Shown here: in pieces, positions 8,306 through 16,948 of the stretch | How the letters are laid out: each line of letters starts with the position of its first letter | Numbering within the stretch: position 1 is the stretch's first letter | NCBI GenBank assembly: GCA_002298125.1 | Contig: DBMJ01000022.1 | Location: 36,162-100,161, forward strand | Source of the DNA: Clostridium sp. UBA701 | GTDB lineage: Bacteria > Bacillota > Clostridia > Clostridiales > Clostridiaceae | Length of the DNA stretch: 64,000 nt | Direction of reading: 5' to 3' | Notes under the pieces: model-generated | Told to the model about the DNA's origin: nothing | What the model saw: only the letters and a program-made list of their open reading frames with translations | The model's database searches: none | Made by a program: the position numbers and the translations under genes

Positions 8306-9535
8306 ATGAACATATTGATATTGACTGTATCTACTGGCGGTGGTCACAACACTGCAGCCCTTGCCATAAAAGAATATATACATATTTATAACCCAGATGC
8401 CAAGGTGGAAATTCTGCAGGCTCTAAGTTATGTAAATCCAAGTATCAACACTATAACAGTAAAGGGCTATAGCAGCATGGTTAATTTAGCTCCTCCCCTC
8501 TTTGGTAAACTTTATTATTTAGCCGAGCGGGAGTCTATGATAAATCACCTGGTTTCTTCAGTTAATAAACAACAGTGCAGGAAATTTCTTCCCCTTTTAA
8601 ATAAAATAAAGCCTGATGTTATAGTTTGTACCCATCCCTTTGCCACCGAAATGATGTCTAATCTAAGATTAAGTGGTGAATTAAAGCTTCCTGTTGTATC
8701 ACTTTTGACAGATTATGCTCCACATAAGTGTTGGATTAATAAGGGTGTGGATGCTTACATTGTGTCTGGTGTACATATGATCAATCATATGGTTAAGCGC
8801 GGAGTCCCTAAAGAGAAGGTCTTCCCCTTAGGAATCCCTATAAGTCCAAATTTCTGGCGTGAGGATGATAAAATTAAACTCAGAAAAGAGTTTGGTCTAG
8901 AAGCCAATAAAACCACCATATTGCTCATGGGTGGAAGCATGGGTATAAAGCATATGTATGATATGTATAGAAAAATTATTTCCACAAATTCTGCTATACA
9001 GCTCATTGTGGTATGTGGAAACAACAAGAAGTTATACCACAAGCTTATGTTAGAGGATAAACCCTTAGACAAAAGAGTTATAATAATAGGCTATACCAAG
9101 GAAATTTATCGATATATGCATGCTAGCGATATTATTATTACTAAGCCAGGTGGACTATCCTTAACCGAGGCTATATCTTGTAAACTCCCAATATTATCTT
9201 TTTCTCCTATTCCTGGTCAAGAAATGGAAAATGAAGAGTTTATTAAGCTTGTAGACATAGGCATACCCTTGAGCTATGATGATAATTCAGTTAAGACTCT
9301 CGAATCCATACTCAATTCACCTGAATTAATTCAACATATGGTGGAAAACTGTAAAAAGGTAGCTACCCCTAACTGTGGCAGAGATATATATCGTCTTCTA
9401 GAAAAACTTACCAATAGAGATTTGCCAGCAGAAAGTGCTGCCTTTGATAGTGCTTTTGATAGTGAAAAAGCTGCTGAAATAACTAATAAAAAATATATTG
9501 GGAAAGAAAGTAACGTTGAATCTAAATTACTTTAG
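8306..9535 (+). CDS. GT28/MGDG-synthase-type glycosyltransferase
   Basis: A 409-residue, MurG-like GT-B enzyme of the monogalactosyl/diglucosyl-diacylglycerol synthase family. MNILILTVSTGGGHNTAA is the N-terminal Gly-rich loop of the MGDG synthase domain. The C-terminal nucleotide-sugar domain shows LLMGGSMGIKHMY, the HASDIIITKPGGLSLTEAI motif and a PIPGQE motif. Known members (UgtP) glucosylate diacylglycerol at the inner face of the membrane to make glycolipids and lipoteichoic acid anchors. The start follows GAAGGTGAAG. The C-terminal tail has a small AFDS duplication, and the stop codon lies inside a 20-bp tandem repeat. Confidence 0.88.
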   Translation: MNILILTVSTGGGHNTAALAIKEYIHIYNPDAKVEILQALSYVNPSINTITVKGYSSMVNLAPPLFGKLYYLAERESMINHLVSSVNKQQCRKFLPLLNKIKPDVIVCTHPFATEMMSNLRLSGELKLPVVSLLTDYAPHKCWINKGVDAYIVSGVHMINHMVKRGVPKEKVFPLGIPISPNFWREDDKIKLRKEFGLEANKTTILLMGGSMGIKHMYDMYRKIISTNSAIQLIVVCGNNKKLYHKLMLEDKPLDKRVIIIGYTKEIYRYMHASDIIITKPGGLSLTEAISCKLPILSFSPIPGQEMENEEFIKLVDIGIPLSYDDNSVKTLESILNSPELIQHMVENCKKVATPNCGRDIYRLLEKLTNRDLPAESAAFDSAFDSEKAAEITNKKYIGKESNVESKLL

Positions 9536-9599
9536 TAAATCTGTATTGCTTTCAGTGATTCTATTTTGCCTTCAGTAAGTCTATTTTACTTTCAATTAG
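9521..9599. repeat. 20-bp tandem repeat, four copies overlapping a stop codon
   Basis: Copies begin at 9521 (19 bp), 9540, 9560 and 9580. The unit resembles TCTATTTTGCCTTCAGTAAG. The first copy contains the last codons and TAG stop of the glycosyltransferase gene, so the array starts inside the coding region. Confidence 0.8.
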
Positions 9600-9635
9600 T
9601 CATAAAAATTCAGAGAAAAGGTTTAGGAGGTAGCA

Positions 9636-10574
9636 ATGAAGCTAATTGACATGCACTGCGACACCCCTATGAAGCTATACCAGGATCAGGGTGTTTCAGG
9701 CCTTAGAGAGAATAATTATTGCGTAGATTTAAGTAAGCTTAAGAAATCAAATTGCCTAGCTCAGTTTTTTGCTCTATTTATCTATATGAAACCGCAAGTT
9801 TCTCCAAGAGCTATTGCCTTATCCATGCTGCAGAAGCTAAACAGCGAACTTGAGATTAACAGTGAGCTTATTTCTACTGCAACAAGTTATGAAGATATTT
9901 TGAAAAATGAAAGCGAAGGAAAAATGTCTGCCGTAATAACCATTGAGGAGGGAGGAGCTATTGAGGGCTCTCTTCACAACCTTCGAGATTTTTATAATAG
10001 AGGCGTTAGGCTTATGACACTTACCTGGAATTTTGAAAATGAAATTGGGTACCCTCACGCTAAAGAGGAATATAGGACCATGGGACTAAAACCCTTTGGC
10101 TTTGAGGTTATAGAAGAGATGAACAGACTAGGTATGATAATAGATGTTTCTCATCTTTCTGATGCAGGTTTTTATGATGTGGCGTCCCACAGTAAAAAAC
10201 CCTTTGTAGCATCCCATTCAAATGCTCGTACAATTACTCCCCATAGCAGAAACCTTTCAGACCCTATGATTAAACTTCTAGCTGAAAATGGTGGTGTTAT
10301 TGGAATAAACTATGTGGATAGTTTTTTGAGTAATATAGGTTTTGGTACCCTAGCGGATATAGTTACTCATATAAAGCACATAGAAAAAATTGGTGGAATA
10401 GATGTACTTGCCCTTGGCTCTGACTTCGACGGTACTCCTCCAAAGTGCGAGCTTCAGCACATCGGTGAAATGGAGCTCCTCTATGATAAGCTTCAGAATT
10501 GTGGCTTTTCAGAGGACAAAATTGATAAGATTTTCTACAAAAATGCCCTTCGGGTTGTGAAAGCTAATTTATAG
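9636..10574 (+). CDS. Membrane dipeptidase (M19, renal dipeptidase family)
   Basis: A 312-residue zinc dipeptidase with an amidohydrolase TIM barrel. Metal-binding signatures are DMHCDT (HxD) at residues 5-10, the bridging Glu in ITIEEGGAIEG, DVSHLSD and VASHSN, and the LGSDFDG Asp near the C-terminus. The family hydrolyses dipeptides, including those with a D- or dehydro residue. No signal peptide is seen, so this one is probably cytoplasmic. The ATG follows TAGGAGGTAGCA. Its TAG stop shares its last G with a REP-like GGGGACGGTTCT sequence. Confidence 0.9.
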   Translation: MKLIDMHCDTPMKLYQDQGVSGLRENNYCVDLSKLKKSNCLAQFFALFIYMKPQVSPRAIALSMLQKLNSELEINSELISTATSYEDILKNESEGKMSAVITIEEGGAIEGSLHNLRDFYNRGVRLMTLTWNFENEIGYPHAKEEYRTMGLKPFGFEVIEEMNRLGMIIDVSHLSDAGFYDVASHSKKPFVASHSNARTITPHSRNLSDPMIKLLAENGGVIGINYVDSFLSNIGFGTLADIVTHIKHIEKIGGIDVLALGSDFDGTPPKCELQHIGEMELLYDKLQNCGFSEDKIDKIFYKNALRVVKANL

Positions 10575-10636
10575 GGGACGGTTCTTTATTGTTTTTATTG
10601 TCATATTTCGATCAAAAATTTTCAAAAAACAAAAAT

Positions 10637-10686
10637 AGCACTTTTTATTAGCTGATAAAGCAGCTGATAAAGTGCTTTTTCTTATT
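10637..10686 (+). terminator. Intrinsic terminator after the dipeptidase gene
   Basis: GCACTTT...AGCTG pairs with CAGCT...AAAGTGC around a short ATAAAG loop, followed by TTTTTCTT. Confidence 0.8.
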
Positions 10687-10787
10687 AGGAAAAGCATTTT
10701 TCTGGATGCTAGTCCACTATTTGTTCAAGTATAATTAGAATAACATTTTATTGCCTATATAAATATTAATTATTAATTTGTTATCTT

Positions 10788-11705
10788 CTAAGAGGCCCTT
10801 CCGAGTTCAAGGAACTTTTCCGGTAATCCTTTATATCTTTCATCATTTTGAATAAGCTCTATCCCTTTGTTCACAAGTCCAGATATCCTTGATAAGGTGA
10901 GTGCCCCTAGAATACAACATATATCCTTGTATTTAAAGTCGCAATAACACCTGATCAAAAAGGCACAAAGTGCCCTACTTTCAGTGGCTTCTCTTCTATT
11001 TTTTCTTGTGATTTCTGCCACTTTAATCTTTGTAAAGCAGGCAACAAAGTCCATTAACTTCTCTGGGTCCACGTCTCTAACCAGTATTATTCGTTCACTT
11101 CTATATTCGCTCTTTTCATTCCTAAATTCAAACTCATTAATTGATTTTTGATTATTTGATGCTAAAACTTTATTAATGTATCTTTGCCTTGACTCTTCAA
11201 CATCTGCGCCAAAAAGTCCTAAAATAAAATTCTCATCTAAAATCCTATAGGGATCCTTCTTCATACCTAAATATATTCCGTAGCTTGAATATGGATACCT
11301 TTCAGGACATCCTTTAAACTTTTTTATATCCACAGGATTATTGTGAATATAAGCCAATAAGGTAATTAGATATCTATCGTCATGAACTATTTTACTCTTA
11401 AACCTGTCCTGAAATACATGCCCTCTTCTGTCATATCTAATGTTAAAATACTGAGCATAACACTGGTTTATACCATGCATAATCTTTGATATATCAGCAC
11501 CATTGCAATCGATAATCATGTGAATATGTGTTGTCATAAGACAATAGCCATATATTTTGAACCTAAACCTATCTTGATACTTCTTAATAAGGTTAAGATA
11601 CTTATCCTTATCTTTTGTATTTTTAAAGAGGGGGGTATTGCTTATACTTTTGCACATTACATGGTAGATTGAATCATAGCTTTTCACACGAGCAGCCCTA
11701 GGCAT
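10788..11705 (-). CDS. REP-associated tyrosine transposase (Y1_Tnp)
   Basis: A 305-residue member of the IS200-like HUH transposase group, TnpA_REP branch. MPRAARVKS at the start is typical. THIHMII is the HUH metal-binding motif, with GYCLMTTHIHM around it, and LLAYIHNNP carries the catalytic Tyr. The C-terminal ~110 residues are a DnaA/helix-turn-helix-like extension. I choose the ATG at 11705, which follows GGAG. An in-frame GTG at 11714 has no proper ribosome binding site. Known members act on REP sequences at their flanks, and such sequences are present here. The gene looks intact. Confidence 0.88.
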   Translation of the reverse strand: MPRAARVKSYDSIYHVMCKSISNTPLFKNTKDKDKYLNLIKKYQDRFRFKIYGYCLMTTHIHMIIDCNGADISKIMHGINQCYAQYFNIRYDRRGHVFQDRFKSKIVHDDRYLITLLAYIHNNPVDIKKFKGCPERYPYSSYGIYLGMKKDPYRILDENFILGLFGADVEESRQRYINKVLASNNQKSINEFEFRNEKSEYRSERIILVRDVDPEKLMDFVACFTKIKVAEITRKNRREATESRALCAFLIRCYCDFKYKDICCILGALTLSRISGLVNKGIELIQNDERYKGLPEKFLELGRAS

Positions 11706-11787
11706 TACTATCACTCCATTTCTCTTTTAGCAATAGTATTACCAAAGTCTTTTTCAATTATCCATTATTACCCTTATAAATAATTTC

Positions 11788-11831
11788 AGAACCGTCCCCT
11801 CTTAAATTTAAAAAACTACAGAACCGTCCCC
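11788..11831 (-). repeat. Two direct REP-like sequences
   Basis: On the minus strand, GGGGACGGTTCT occurs at 11831-11820 and again at 11799-11788. A third copy in the opposite orientation lies at 10574. The copy at 11820 is inside the 3' end of the upstream gene and encodes GDGS. Confidence 0.85.
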
Positions 11832-13151
11832 TACTTTCTTTACTATATCCTCCACTGCATAAAGGAATCTATCTATTTCATTCTTATCGTTGTACATACC
11901 AAAGCTCAACCTTACCATTCCTGGTCTTGGCAGCGAAGGATCCTCAAAATATTTTTTCATATCCTCACTGCTTATCTTCAATAACTTCTGAATATAAGGT
12001 TGAGCGCAAAAGCACCCATTTCTAACTGCTATTCCCCAGGCAGAGGATAAGATTTCTGCAACTTTATCATGCTGTAAACCTTCAATGTTCATTGGAATAA
12101 TGCTCACTGAAGAAGTGCTCACAGAAGGAGAATTTGCAGAGTGAGTAGTCCTGTCAGGAACACAATATAAGTGTACTCCTCTTATGGTCTTTAATCCTTC
12201 TAATGCATATCTTTTTAATTCATCCTCATAATTATATATATTCTCCATGCCTATCTTTTCTAAGGTATTTATTGCAGCCACAAGAGCTACTACTCCCATA
12301 ATATTTGGGGTTCCCGCCTCTTCCCTGTTAGGCATATCCTCCCACAATACCTTATCCAAGGTTACTACCTTTACAGTGCCTCCTCCAGAGTAATGAGGCT
12401 TTCCCTCTGAAAAGCAGCTTTTAGGTGCTATTAGTATCCCTGCCCCGAAGGGGGCATACATCTTGTGAGCGGAGAACACCAAAAAATCTATATGGGTTTC
12501 ACTCTCATGAGGCTTCATATCTACCTTACTGTGAGGTACAAGCTGTGCACCATCCACCAGGATTTTTGCCCCATAGCTGTGTGCAATCTTTGCCATTTGA
12601 TGAATTGGGTTTATATATCCAGTTACATTAGAAGCTCCCGTCACTGCTACCAGCTTAACTCGTCCACCATATTCTATTAACTTTTTCTCCATACTTTCTA
12701 TAATAATTCTCCCACAGGCATCCGTTTCTATATAGTCAACCACATACCTATCTCTCCATGGCAGATTATTTGAATGATGCTCCATAAGGGATGACAAAAT
12801 AACCGTATCCTCTCCACTTTTTTCTAGACAATAAGAAAGCATATTGATTGCCTCTGTGGTGTTTCTAACATATATGACTAGATCCTTATCTACATCTGCT
12901 CCCACAAAGCTTGCAATCTTTTTCCTAGAATCATCATATATCATTGAGGATACCTTAGATTTAAAGCCAGCTCCACGATGAATAGAAGAGTACCATGGAG
13001 CATATTTTTCTACTGCTTCCATCACAGACTTTAGAGGAGGGGTTGTAGCAGCATTGTCAAAATTGATTGCTACAGCTCTTCTTCCTCCCTCTACGGGCAC
13101 ATTAATCTCTGTTCCTACTATTAGGTTTCTATATTTTGATATGCCATTCAT
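11808..13151 (-). CDS. Class V aminotransferase, cysteine desulfurase-like
   Basis: A 447-residue PLP enzyme of the SufS/CsdA-type fold. INFDNAATTPP opens the domain at about residue 29. SLMEHHSNNLPW, VDGAQLVPH (PLP-stacking Asp/His region) and FSAHKMYAPFG (Schiff-base Lys in SAHK) are all present, and RNGCFCAQPY holds the candidate sulfur-accepting Cys. A role in sulfur transfer or a related C-S lyase reaction is expected, but there is no iron-sulfur scaffold gene beside it. The last codons (VGDGSVVF and stop) are supplied by a REP-like repeat, so the C-terminus was altered by the neighbouring mobile element. Confidence 0.82.
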   Translation of the reverse strand: MNGISKYRNLIVGTEINVPVEGGRRAVAINFDNAATTPPLKSVMEAVEKYAPWYSSIHRGAGFKSKVSSMIYDDSRKKIASFVGADVDKDLVIYVRNTTEAINMLSYCLEKSGEDTVILSSLMEHHSNNLPWRDRYVVDYIETDACGRIIIESMEKKLIEYGGRVKLVAVTGASNVTGYINPIHQMAKIAHSYGAKILVDGAQLVPHSKVDMKPHESETHIDFLVFSAHKMYAPFGAGILIAPKSCFSEGKPHYSGGGTVKVVTLDKVLWEDMPNREEAGTPNIMGVVALVAAINTLEKIGMENIYNYEDELKRYALEGLKTIRGVHLYCVPDRTTHSANSPSVSTSSVSIIPMNIEGLQHDKVAEILSSAWGIAVRNGCFCAQPYIQKLLKISSEDMKKYFEDPSLPRPGMVRLSFGMYNDKNEIDRFLYAVEDIVKKVGDGSVVF

Positions 13152-13214
13152 TTTTAATCATCACCCGAATAAATATTGGCTAATGTATATTATGAACTAG
13201 GCTAAAAAGTGTTC

Positions 13215-13402
13215 CCGGTAACTTTATAATATTGTATTGCATAATGATAACTGTTGGAATTTATTCCAAACTGAAAATGCCGGTAACCTTATAATACTAT
13301 ATCGCTTAATGATAACTGTTGGAATTTGATCAAACTGAAAATACCAGCAGCTTTATAATACTGTATTGCTTAATACTCTATTGCTTAATACATTGTTGCT
13401 TA
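13215..13402. repeat. 65-bp tandem repeat (2.5 copies) with short repeat tail
   Basis: Copies begin at 13215 (65 bp), 13280 (64 bp) and 13344 (partial). They share CCGGTAAC, TTATAATA and TGATAACTGTTGGAATTT blocks. The partial third copy runs into ATTGCTTAATA-type short repeats. The array fills most of the gap 13152-13478, in which I see no gene. Confidence 0.85.
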
Positions 13403-13436
13403 ACATAGTAGTTTTTAATATTTGCTAAGCTATTCA

Positions 13437-13477
13437 ACAAAAAAGCTTCAGGAGAAAACTCCCGAAGCTTTTTTGTT
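13437..13477 (-). terminator. Bidirectional intrinsic terminator
   Basis: ACAAAAAAGCTTC-GGAG pairs with CTCC-GAAGCTTTTTTGT around an AAAA-type loop, giving T-tracts on both strands. It serves the amino acid permease gene on the minus strand. Confidence 0.85.
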
Positions 13478-13478
13478 C

Positions 13479-14885
13479 TTATACGTCTAATCCAGCACCC
13501 TGTCTTAACGTATCTACCATTTTGTCTTCCTTATTATTTTGAAGCATTTGGTATACATAGAATGGGATACCAACAAGCATCAGTAGGAAGCCATACATAA
13601 CAACCTCTTGCCCTGTGCCATAAATGGCATATATAGAATAGATAAATGCCAACAGTGCAAAGAAGGAGCTCTTTATAAAGTTAAAGAAGTTAAATTGCTT
13701 AATACCCTTCTTCAGCAGTACTATTTCAGCAGCAGCTGTAAAGGAGTATGCAGGTAAGAAGGCCAATGTAGCAAGGAGAATCATAAAGTCAAAGCCAGCT
13801 CTTAATCCATTTACATAGTTTAATATAAGAAGTAGATTTGCAGCCACTCCACTGATTATAAGAGAAGCATATGGAGTCTTAAATCTTGGATGTACTTTCC
13901 CAAATATTTGTGGGAAAAGCTTACCCTCTGCACCAGCAAAGCCGCTTCTTGCAGTAGTTAGTATCCAGCCTGAAGTAGCTCCTAAAGTTGAAATAACAGC
14001 ACCAAGAGCTATAAAGGTTCCTCCCCAGGTTCCACCGATAGCCTTGTTAATAACATCTGCTAATGGAGATGAAGACTCAGCTAAGGTAGCCTGATCCATG
14101 GATCCCATAGCAAAGAAGGAAACAAGAATATAGATAATAGCACATATTAAGGTTCCGAATATAGTACTTCTTCTTATATTCTTTTCAGGATTTTTGATTT
14201 CTCCTGCAGGAATAGTAGCACTTTCAAGTCCAACAAAGGCCCATAGTGCTATACCTATACCAGCAGAGACTGTTCCAAAGTTTACAGGTGCAAATTCAGG
14301 CTTAGAAGCTGTGTTAAGCAGGTCTGAATTGAAGTTTAATGCTGCCAGCACAATAAACACCAGTAGCGGAACAATCTTCAATGCAGTAGTGACAATTCCA
14401 ACCATACCGGCTTCCTTTACTCCTAAAATGTTTACTAAAGTAAAAATCCATAAAATTCCTGTACAGATGAGGAAGCACGCCATAGGCATGTCCTTTAAAG
14501 CTGGAACAAAATAAGTAAAGTAGCTCATAAAGGCAGTAATTATTGCTGCATTTCCTACCCAGGCTCCAATCCAATAAGTCCAGGCAATTAAGAATGCTGG
14601 GAAGCTTCCAAAAGCTGCTCTTGTGTATGCAATTGGACCACCAGTCTTTGGTATAGCTGCACCCATGTTGGCAAAGCTAAGGGCAATCAAAAGTGAACCT
14701 ACAGCTGTGATAACCCATGCCAGTAAAGCTGACTTAGGATTAGTAGCAGCTGCCAAGGAAGCAGGAGACATGAAAATACCTGAACCTATAACGTTACCAA
14801 CTACTATGGCAGTAGCGGCAGCAAGGCCCAGCTCTCTCTTGAGCTCGACACTTCCTGTAGTCTTTGTCTTGTTTTCAGTGCTCAT
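13479..14885 (-). CDS. APC family amino acid permease
   Basis: A 468-residue integral membrane transporter with about 12 helices. The N-terminal LGLAAATAIVVGNVIGSGIFMSP is the APC substrate/Na-site helix TM1 signature (GxGIF), and ALWAFVGLESATIPAGEIKNPEKN is the conserved TM6-loop region (E-x-x-NP). The sequence is closest in style to arginine/ornithine or putrescine antiporters (APA branch), but the substrate cannot be read off. The ATG follows AAGGGGG. It is a single gene with its own terminator. In a lysine fermenter it is a candidate lysine or basic amino acid carrier, which is inference only. Confidence 0.88.
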   Translation of the reverse strand: MSTENKTKTTGSVELKRELGLAAATAIVVGNVIGSGIFMSPASLAAATNPKSALLAWVITAVGSLLIALSFANMGAAIPKTGGPIAYTRAAFGSFPAFLIAWTYWIGAWVGNAAIITAFMSYFTYFVPALKDMPMACFLICTGILWIFTLVNILGVKEAGMVGIVTTALKIVPLLVFIVLAALNFNSDLLNTASKPEFAPVNFGTVSAGIGIALWAFVGLESATIPAGEIKNPEKNIRRSTIFGTLICAIIYILVSFFAMGSMDQATLAESSSPLADVINKAIGGTWGGTFIALGAVISTLGATSGWILTTARSGFAGAEGKLFPQIFGKVHPRFKTPYASLIISGVAANLLLILNYVNGLRAGFDFMILLATLAFLPAYSFTAAAEIVLLKKGIKQFNFFNFIKSSFFALLAFIYSIYAIYGTGQEVVMYGFLLMLVGIPFYVYQMLQNNKEDKMVDTLRQGAGLDV

Positions 14886-15059
14886 AAAAGAACCCCCTTA
14901 ATAATAATTACATATATTACAGAAGATTTCCCTCCTATAATCATTTTCAAAAAAACACATCAGTGTTAAATATTGTATCTATTATTATAATTTACTATAT
15001 CACACTTTTCAGAAAAAATATATCGAATATTTTGAATATTTATTCTGTTTTTATAAAAG

Positions 15060-15147
15060 TATTGTTTAACATAAATATTATTTAATAATAAAGATATCAT
15101 TTAATAATAAAGGTATTGTTTAATAATAAAGATATCATTTAGTAAAG
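15060..15147. repeat. 19-bp tandem repeat, about 4.5 copies
   Basis: Full copies start at 15076, 15095 and 15114, with partial ones at 15060 and 15133. The unit resembles TATCATTTAATAATAAAGA. The rest of the gap 14886-15331 is AT-rich and shows no supported gene. Confidence 0.85.
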
Positions 15148-15331
15148 TGTAGCTTAGCTTCTGTGTAGTTATTATTTCCACTAAGGGTTTACTTAGATTA
15201 TCTACGAATGTAACTGACCATGTCTGCCCCTTAGTGTATTGTCAGTATTAGGGCAGGTAATTTGGGGATATGTTCTTAGGATTTTGGGTAAAATACTTCA
15301 GATAATATCTTTTGAGAGGAGTTACAAATAT

Positions 15332-15760
15332 ATGCTAGGAATAATTATGTCCATGGTTGCAGGTGTATCCATGAGCCTTCAAGGGGTATTTAACACCAGA
15401 CTTGGTGAAAAGATAGGAATCTGGGAAACAAACCTGCTTGTTCAATTTATTGGTGCTATTTTAACTTTTATTGTATTCTTTTTTTTCGGAAAAGGCAATA
15501 TGAAAAATTTAAAAGATACCAATAAACTTTATCTTATGGGAGGAGTACTTGGAGTTATTATAATCTACACCGTTATGACAGGCATCAGAAGCCTTGGTGC
15601 CACTTGCTCTATAGGTATTATCCTTGTGGCTCAGCTTACTGCTGCTGCACTTATAGATGCCTTTGGACTTTTCGATACCACTAGGATATCTTTTGGTTTT
15701 ACTAAGATTGTTGGAATTGTTATAATGGTAGTAGGAATAATCATCTTCAAGTGGAAGTGA
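15332..15760 (+). CDS. YdcZ-like (DUF606) DMT transporter
   Basis: A 142-residue membrane protein with four or five helices of the short DMT group. MVAGVSMSLQGVFNTRLGEK is the typical N-terminus and the LGATCSIGIILVAQLTAAALIDAFGLF stretch is the conserved C-terminal half. I start it at the ATG at 15332, after GAGAGGAG. The frame is open further up, but residues before this point do not fit the family. Many genomes carry two tandem copies that dimerise; here there is one. The substrate is unknown. Confidence 0.82.
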   Translation: MLGIIMSMVAGVSMSLQGVFNTRLGEKIGIWETNLLVQFIGAILTFIVFFFFGKGNMKNLKDTNKLYLMGGVLGVIIIYTVMTGIRSLGATCSIGIILVAQLTAAALIDAFGLFDTTRISFGFTKIVGIVIMVVGIIIFKWK

Positions 15761-15766
15761 CAGACT

Positions 15767-15961
15767 CATAGATAATCTCCATGAATAATCTTTATAGATA
15801 ATCTTCATAGATAATCTCCATGGATAAACTTTATGGGTAATCTTCATGGGTAATTTCCATGAATAATTTTAATGGGCAATCTTCATAGATAATCTCCATG
15901 GATAAACTTCATGGGTAATTTTCATGGGCAATCTTCATGGGTAATTTTCATAGATGATTTA
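15767..15961. repeat. 13-bp tandem array, fifteen copies
   Basis: Fifteen contiguous 13-bp units of the form CATGGGTAATCTT or CATAGATAATCTC fill the space from just after the transporter stop to 40 bp before the LysR start. The period is not a multiple of three, so it is not a coding repeat. The reading frame leading into LysR from this array is fortuitous. Confidence 0.92.
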
Positions 15962-16000
15962 AACATAGTATTAAGCTCTATTAGAGTAGAAGAGGTTATT

Positions 16001-16900
16001 ATGGAATTTAAACAAATTGAAGCTTTCATTACTGTTGCCAGGTTCAAAAGCTTTTCAAAAGCTGCAGATACCATATTTTTATCACAGCCTACCATAAGTG
16101 CCCATATTTCCTCTCTTGAGAAGGAGCTGAAGGTTGTCCTTTTTGAAAGAGCCTCTAGAGAGGTTAAGCTAACCTCTGCAGGAGAGGTTTTTTTGGAGTA
16201 TGCCTTAGATATTATGAGTACTAGGAATAAGGCCATACAAAACCTTAAAAATTATAGCTGTTCTGTGTTTGGAAAACTGCACTTGAGCGTAAGTACCACA
16301 GCTGCTCACTGTCTTTTGCCTGAGCTTATAACCCATTTCTACAAGCGCTATCCCGGAGTAGTGTTTTCCATCATGGAAAAGAGCTCCGGTGAAATTGTAG
16401 AGGATATACTTAAATTTAATTGTGAGCTAGGCGTGGTTGGAAGAGAGGTTTCTGATGAGAGAATTCTATGTAAAAGCTTAATTAGAGATAATCTTGTAGT
16501 GATTTCTCCCCCATGGTTTAACCTTGCTGAAAATATAGAGCTTAAGGAATTATTAAATTACCCCTTTATTATGAGGGAGGTCAATTCTGCTACTAGGAAG
16601 GCCTTTGAGAGCTTACTTTTAGAGCAGGATCTTTCAGATAAGCTAAAGCTATGCTGTGAAATAAATTCCCTAGATGCTCAGCTTCAATTAGTAAAGGCAG
16701 GACTTGGAATATCTGTTGTATCTGAAAGAGTTTGTGACGATTTAGCTCAGCTTGGCAAGTTAAGAATTAGCAGCATTAAAGATTTCAATGCTTCAAGAAA
16801 CCTATATTTGTTGACAAGCTCAAAGAGAAGTCTTACTCCTACTGCCCAGGCATTTTACGATTTGTGTAAAGAAAAATTTCATTTTATAGATAACCTTTAG
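16001..16900 (+). CDS. LysR family transcriptional regulator
   Basis: A 299-residue regulator with the N-terminal winged helix-turn-helix (MEFKQIEAFITVARFKSFSKAA...LSQPTISAHISSLEKELKV) and a C-terminal periplasmic-binding-protein-like effector domain. The ATG at 16001 follows AGAGG. Translation from further upstream would run through the 13-bp repeat array and is unlikely. The style resembles CysL and the selenium-associated LysR group. Its neighbours are a YdcZ transporter upstream and a subtilase downstream, neither of which defines its regulon. Confidence 0.9.
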   Translation: MEFKQIEAFITVARFKSFSKAADTIFLSQPTISAHISSLEKELKVVLFERASREVKLTSAGEVFLEYALDIMSTRNKAIQNLKNYSCSVFGKLHLSVSTTAAHCLLPELITHFYKRYPGVVFSIMEKSSGEIVEDILKFNCELGVVGREVSDERILCKSLIRDNLVVISPPWFNLAENIELKELLNYPFIMREVNSATRKAFESLLLEQDLSDKLKLCCEINSLDAQLQLVKAGLGISVVSERVCDDLAQLGKLRISSIKDFNASRNLYLLTSSKRSLTPTAQAFYDLCKEKFHFIDNL

Positions 16901-16948
16901 GTGGAACACATAATATAATATAGATGGAACACTTTTTGTGGAGGTATT

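Larger units (their letters stand above)
10574..11831. mobile_element. REP-associated transposase (RAYT) element with flanking REP-like repeats
   Basis: A Y1-type transposase gene is bracketed by GGGGACGGTTCT at 10574-10585 and its inverse AGAACCGTCCCC at 11788-11799, with a second inverse copy at 11820-11831. This is the arrangement expected for a RAYT gene with its REP sequences. The left copy begins in the stop codon of the dipeptidase gene. The rightmost copy codes for the last residues of the cysteine-desulfurase-like gene. Exact element ends are not certain. Confidence 0.7.

Noticed and set aside
15911..16000. N-terminal extension of the LysR regulator
   Set aside because: It translates the 13-bp repeat array, and family homology and the ribosome binding site point to the ATG at 16001.
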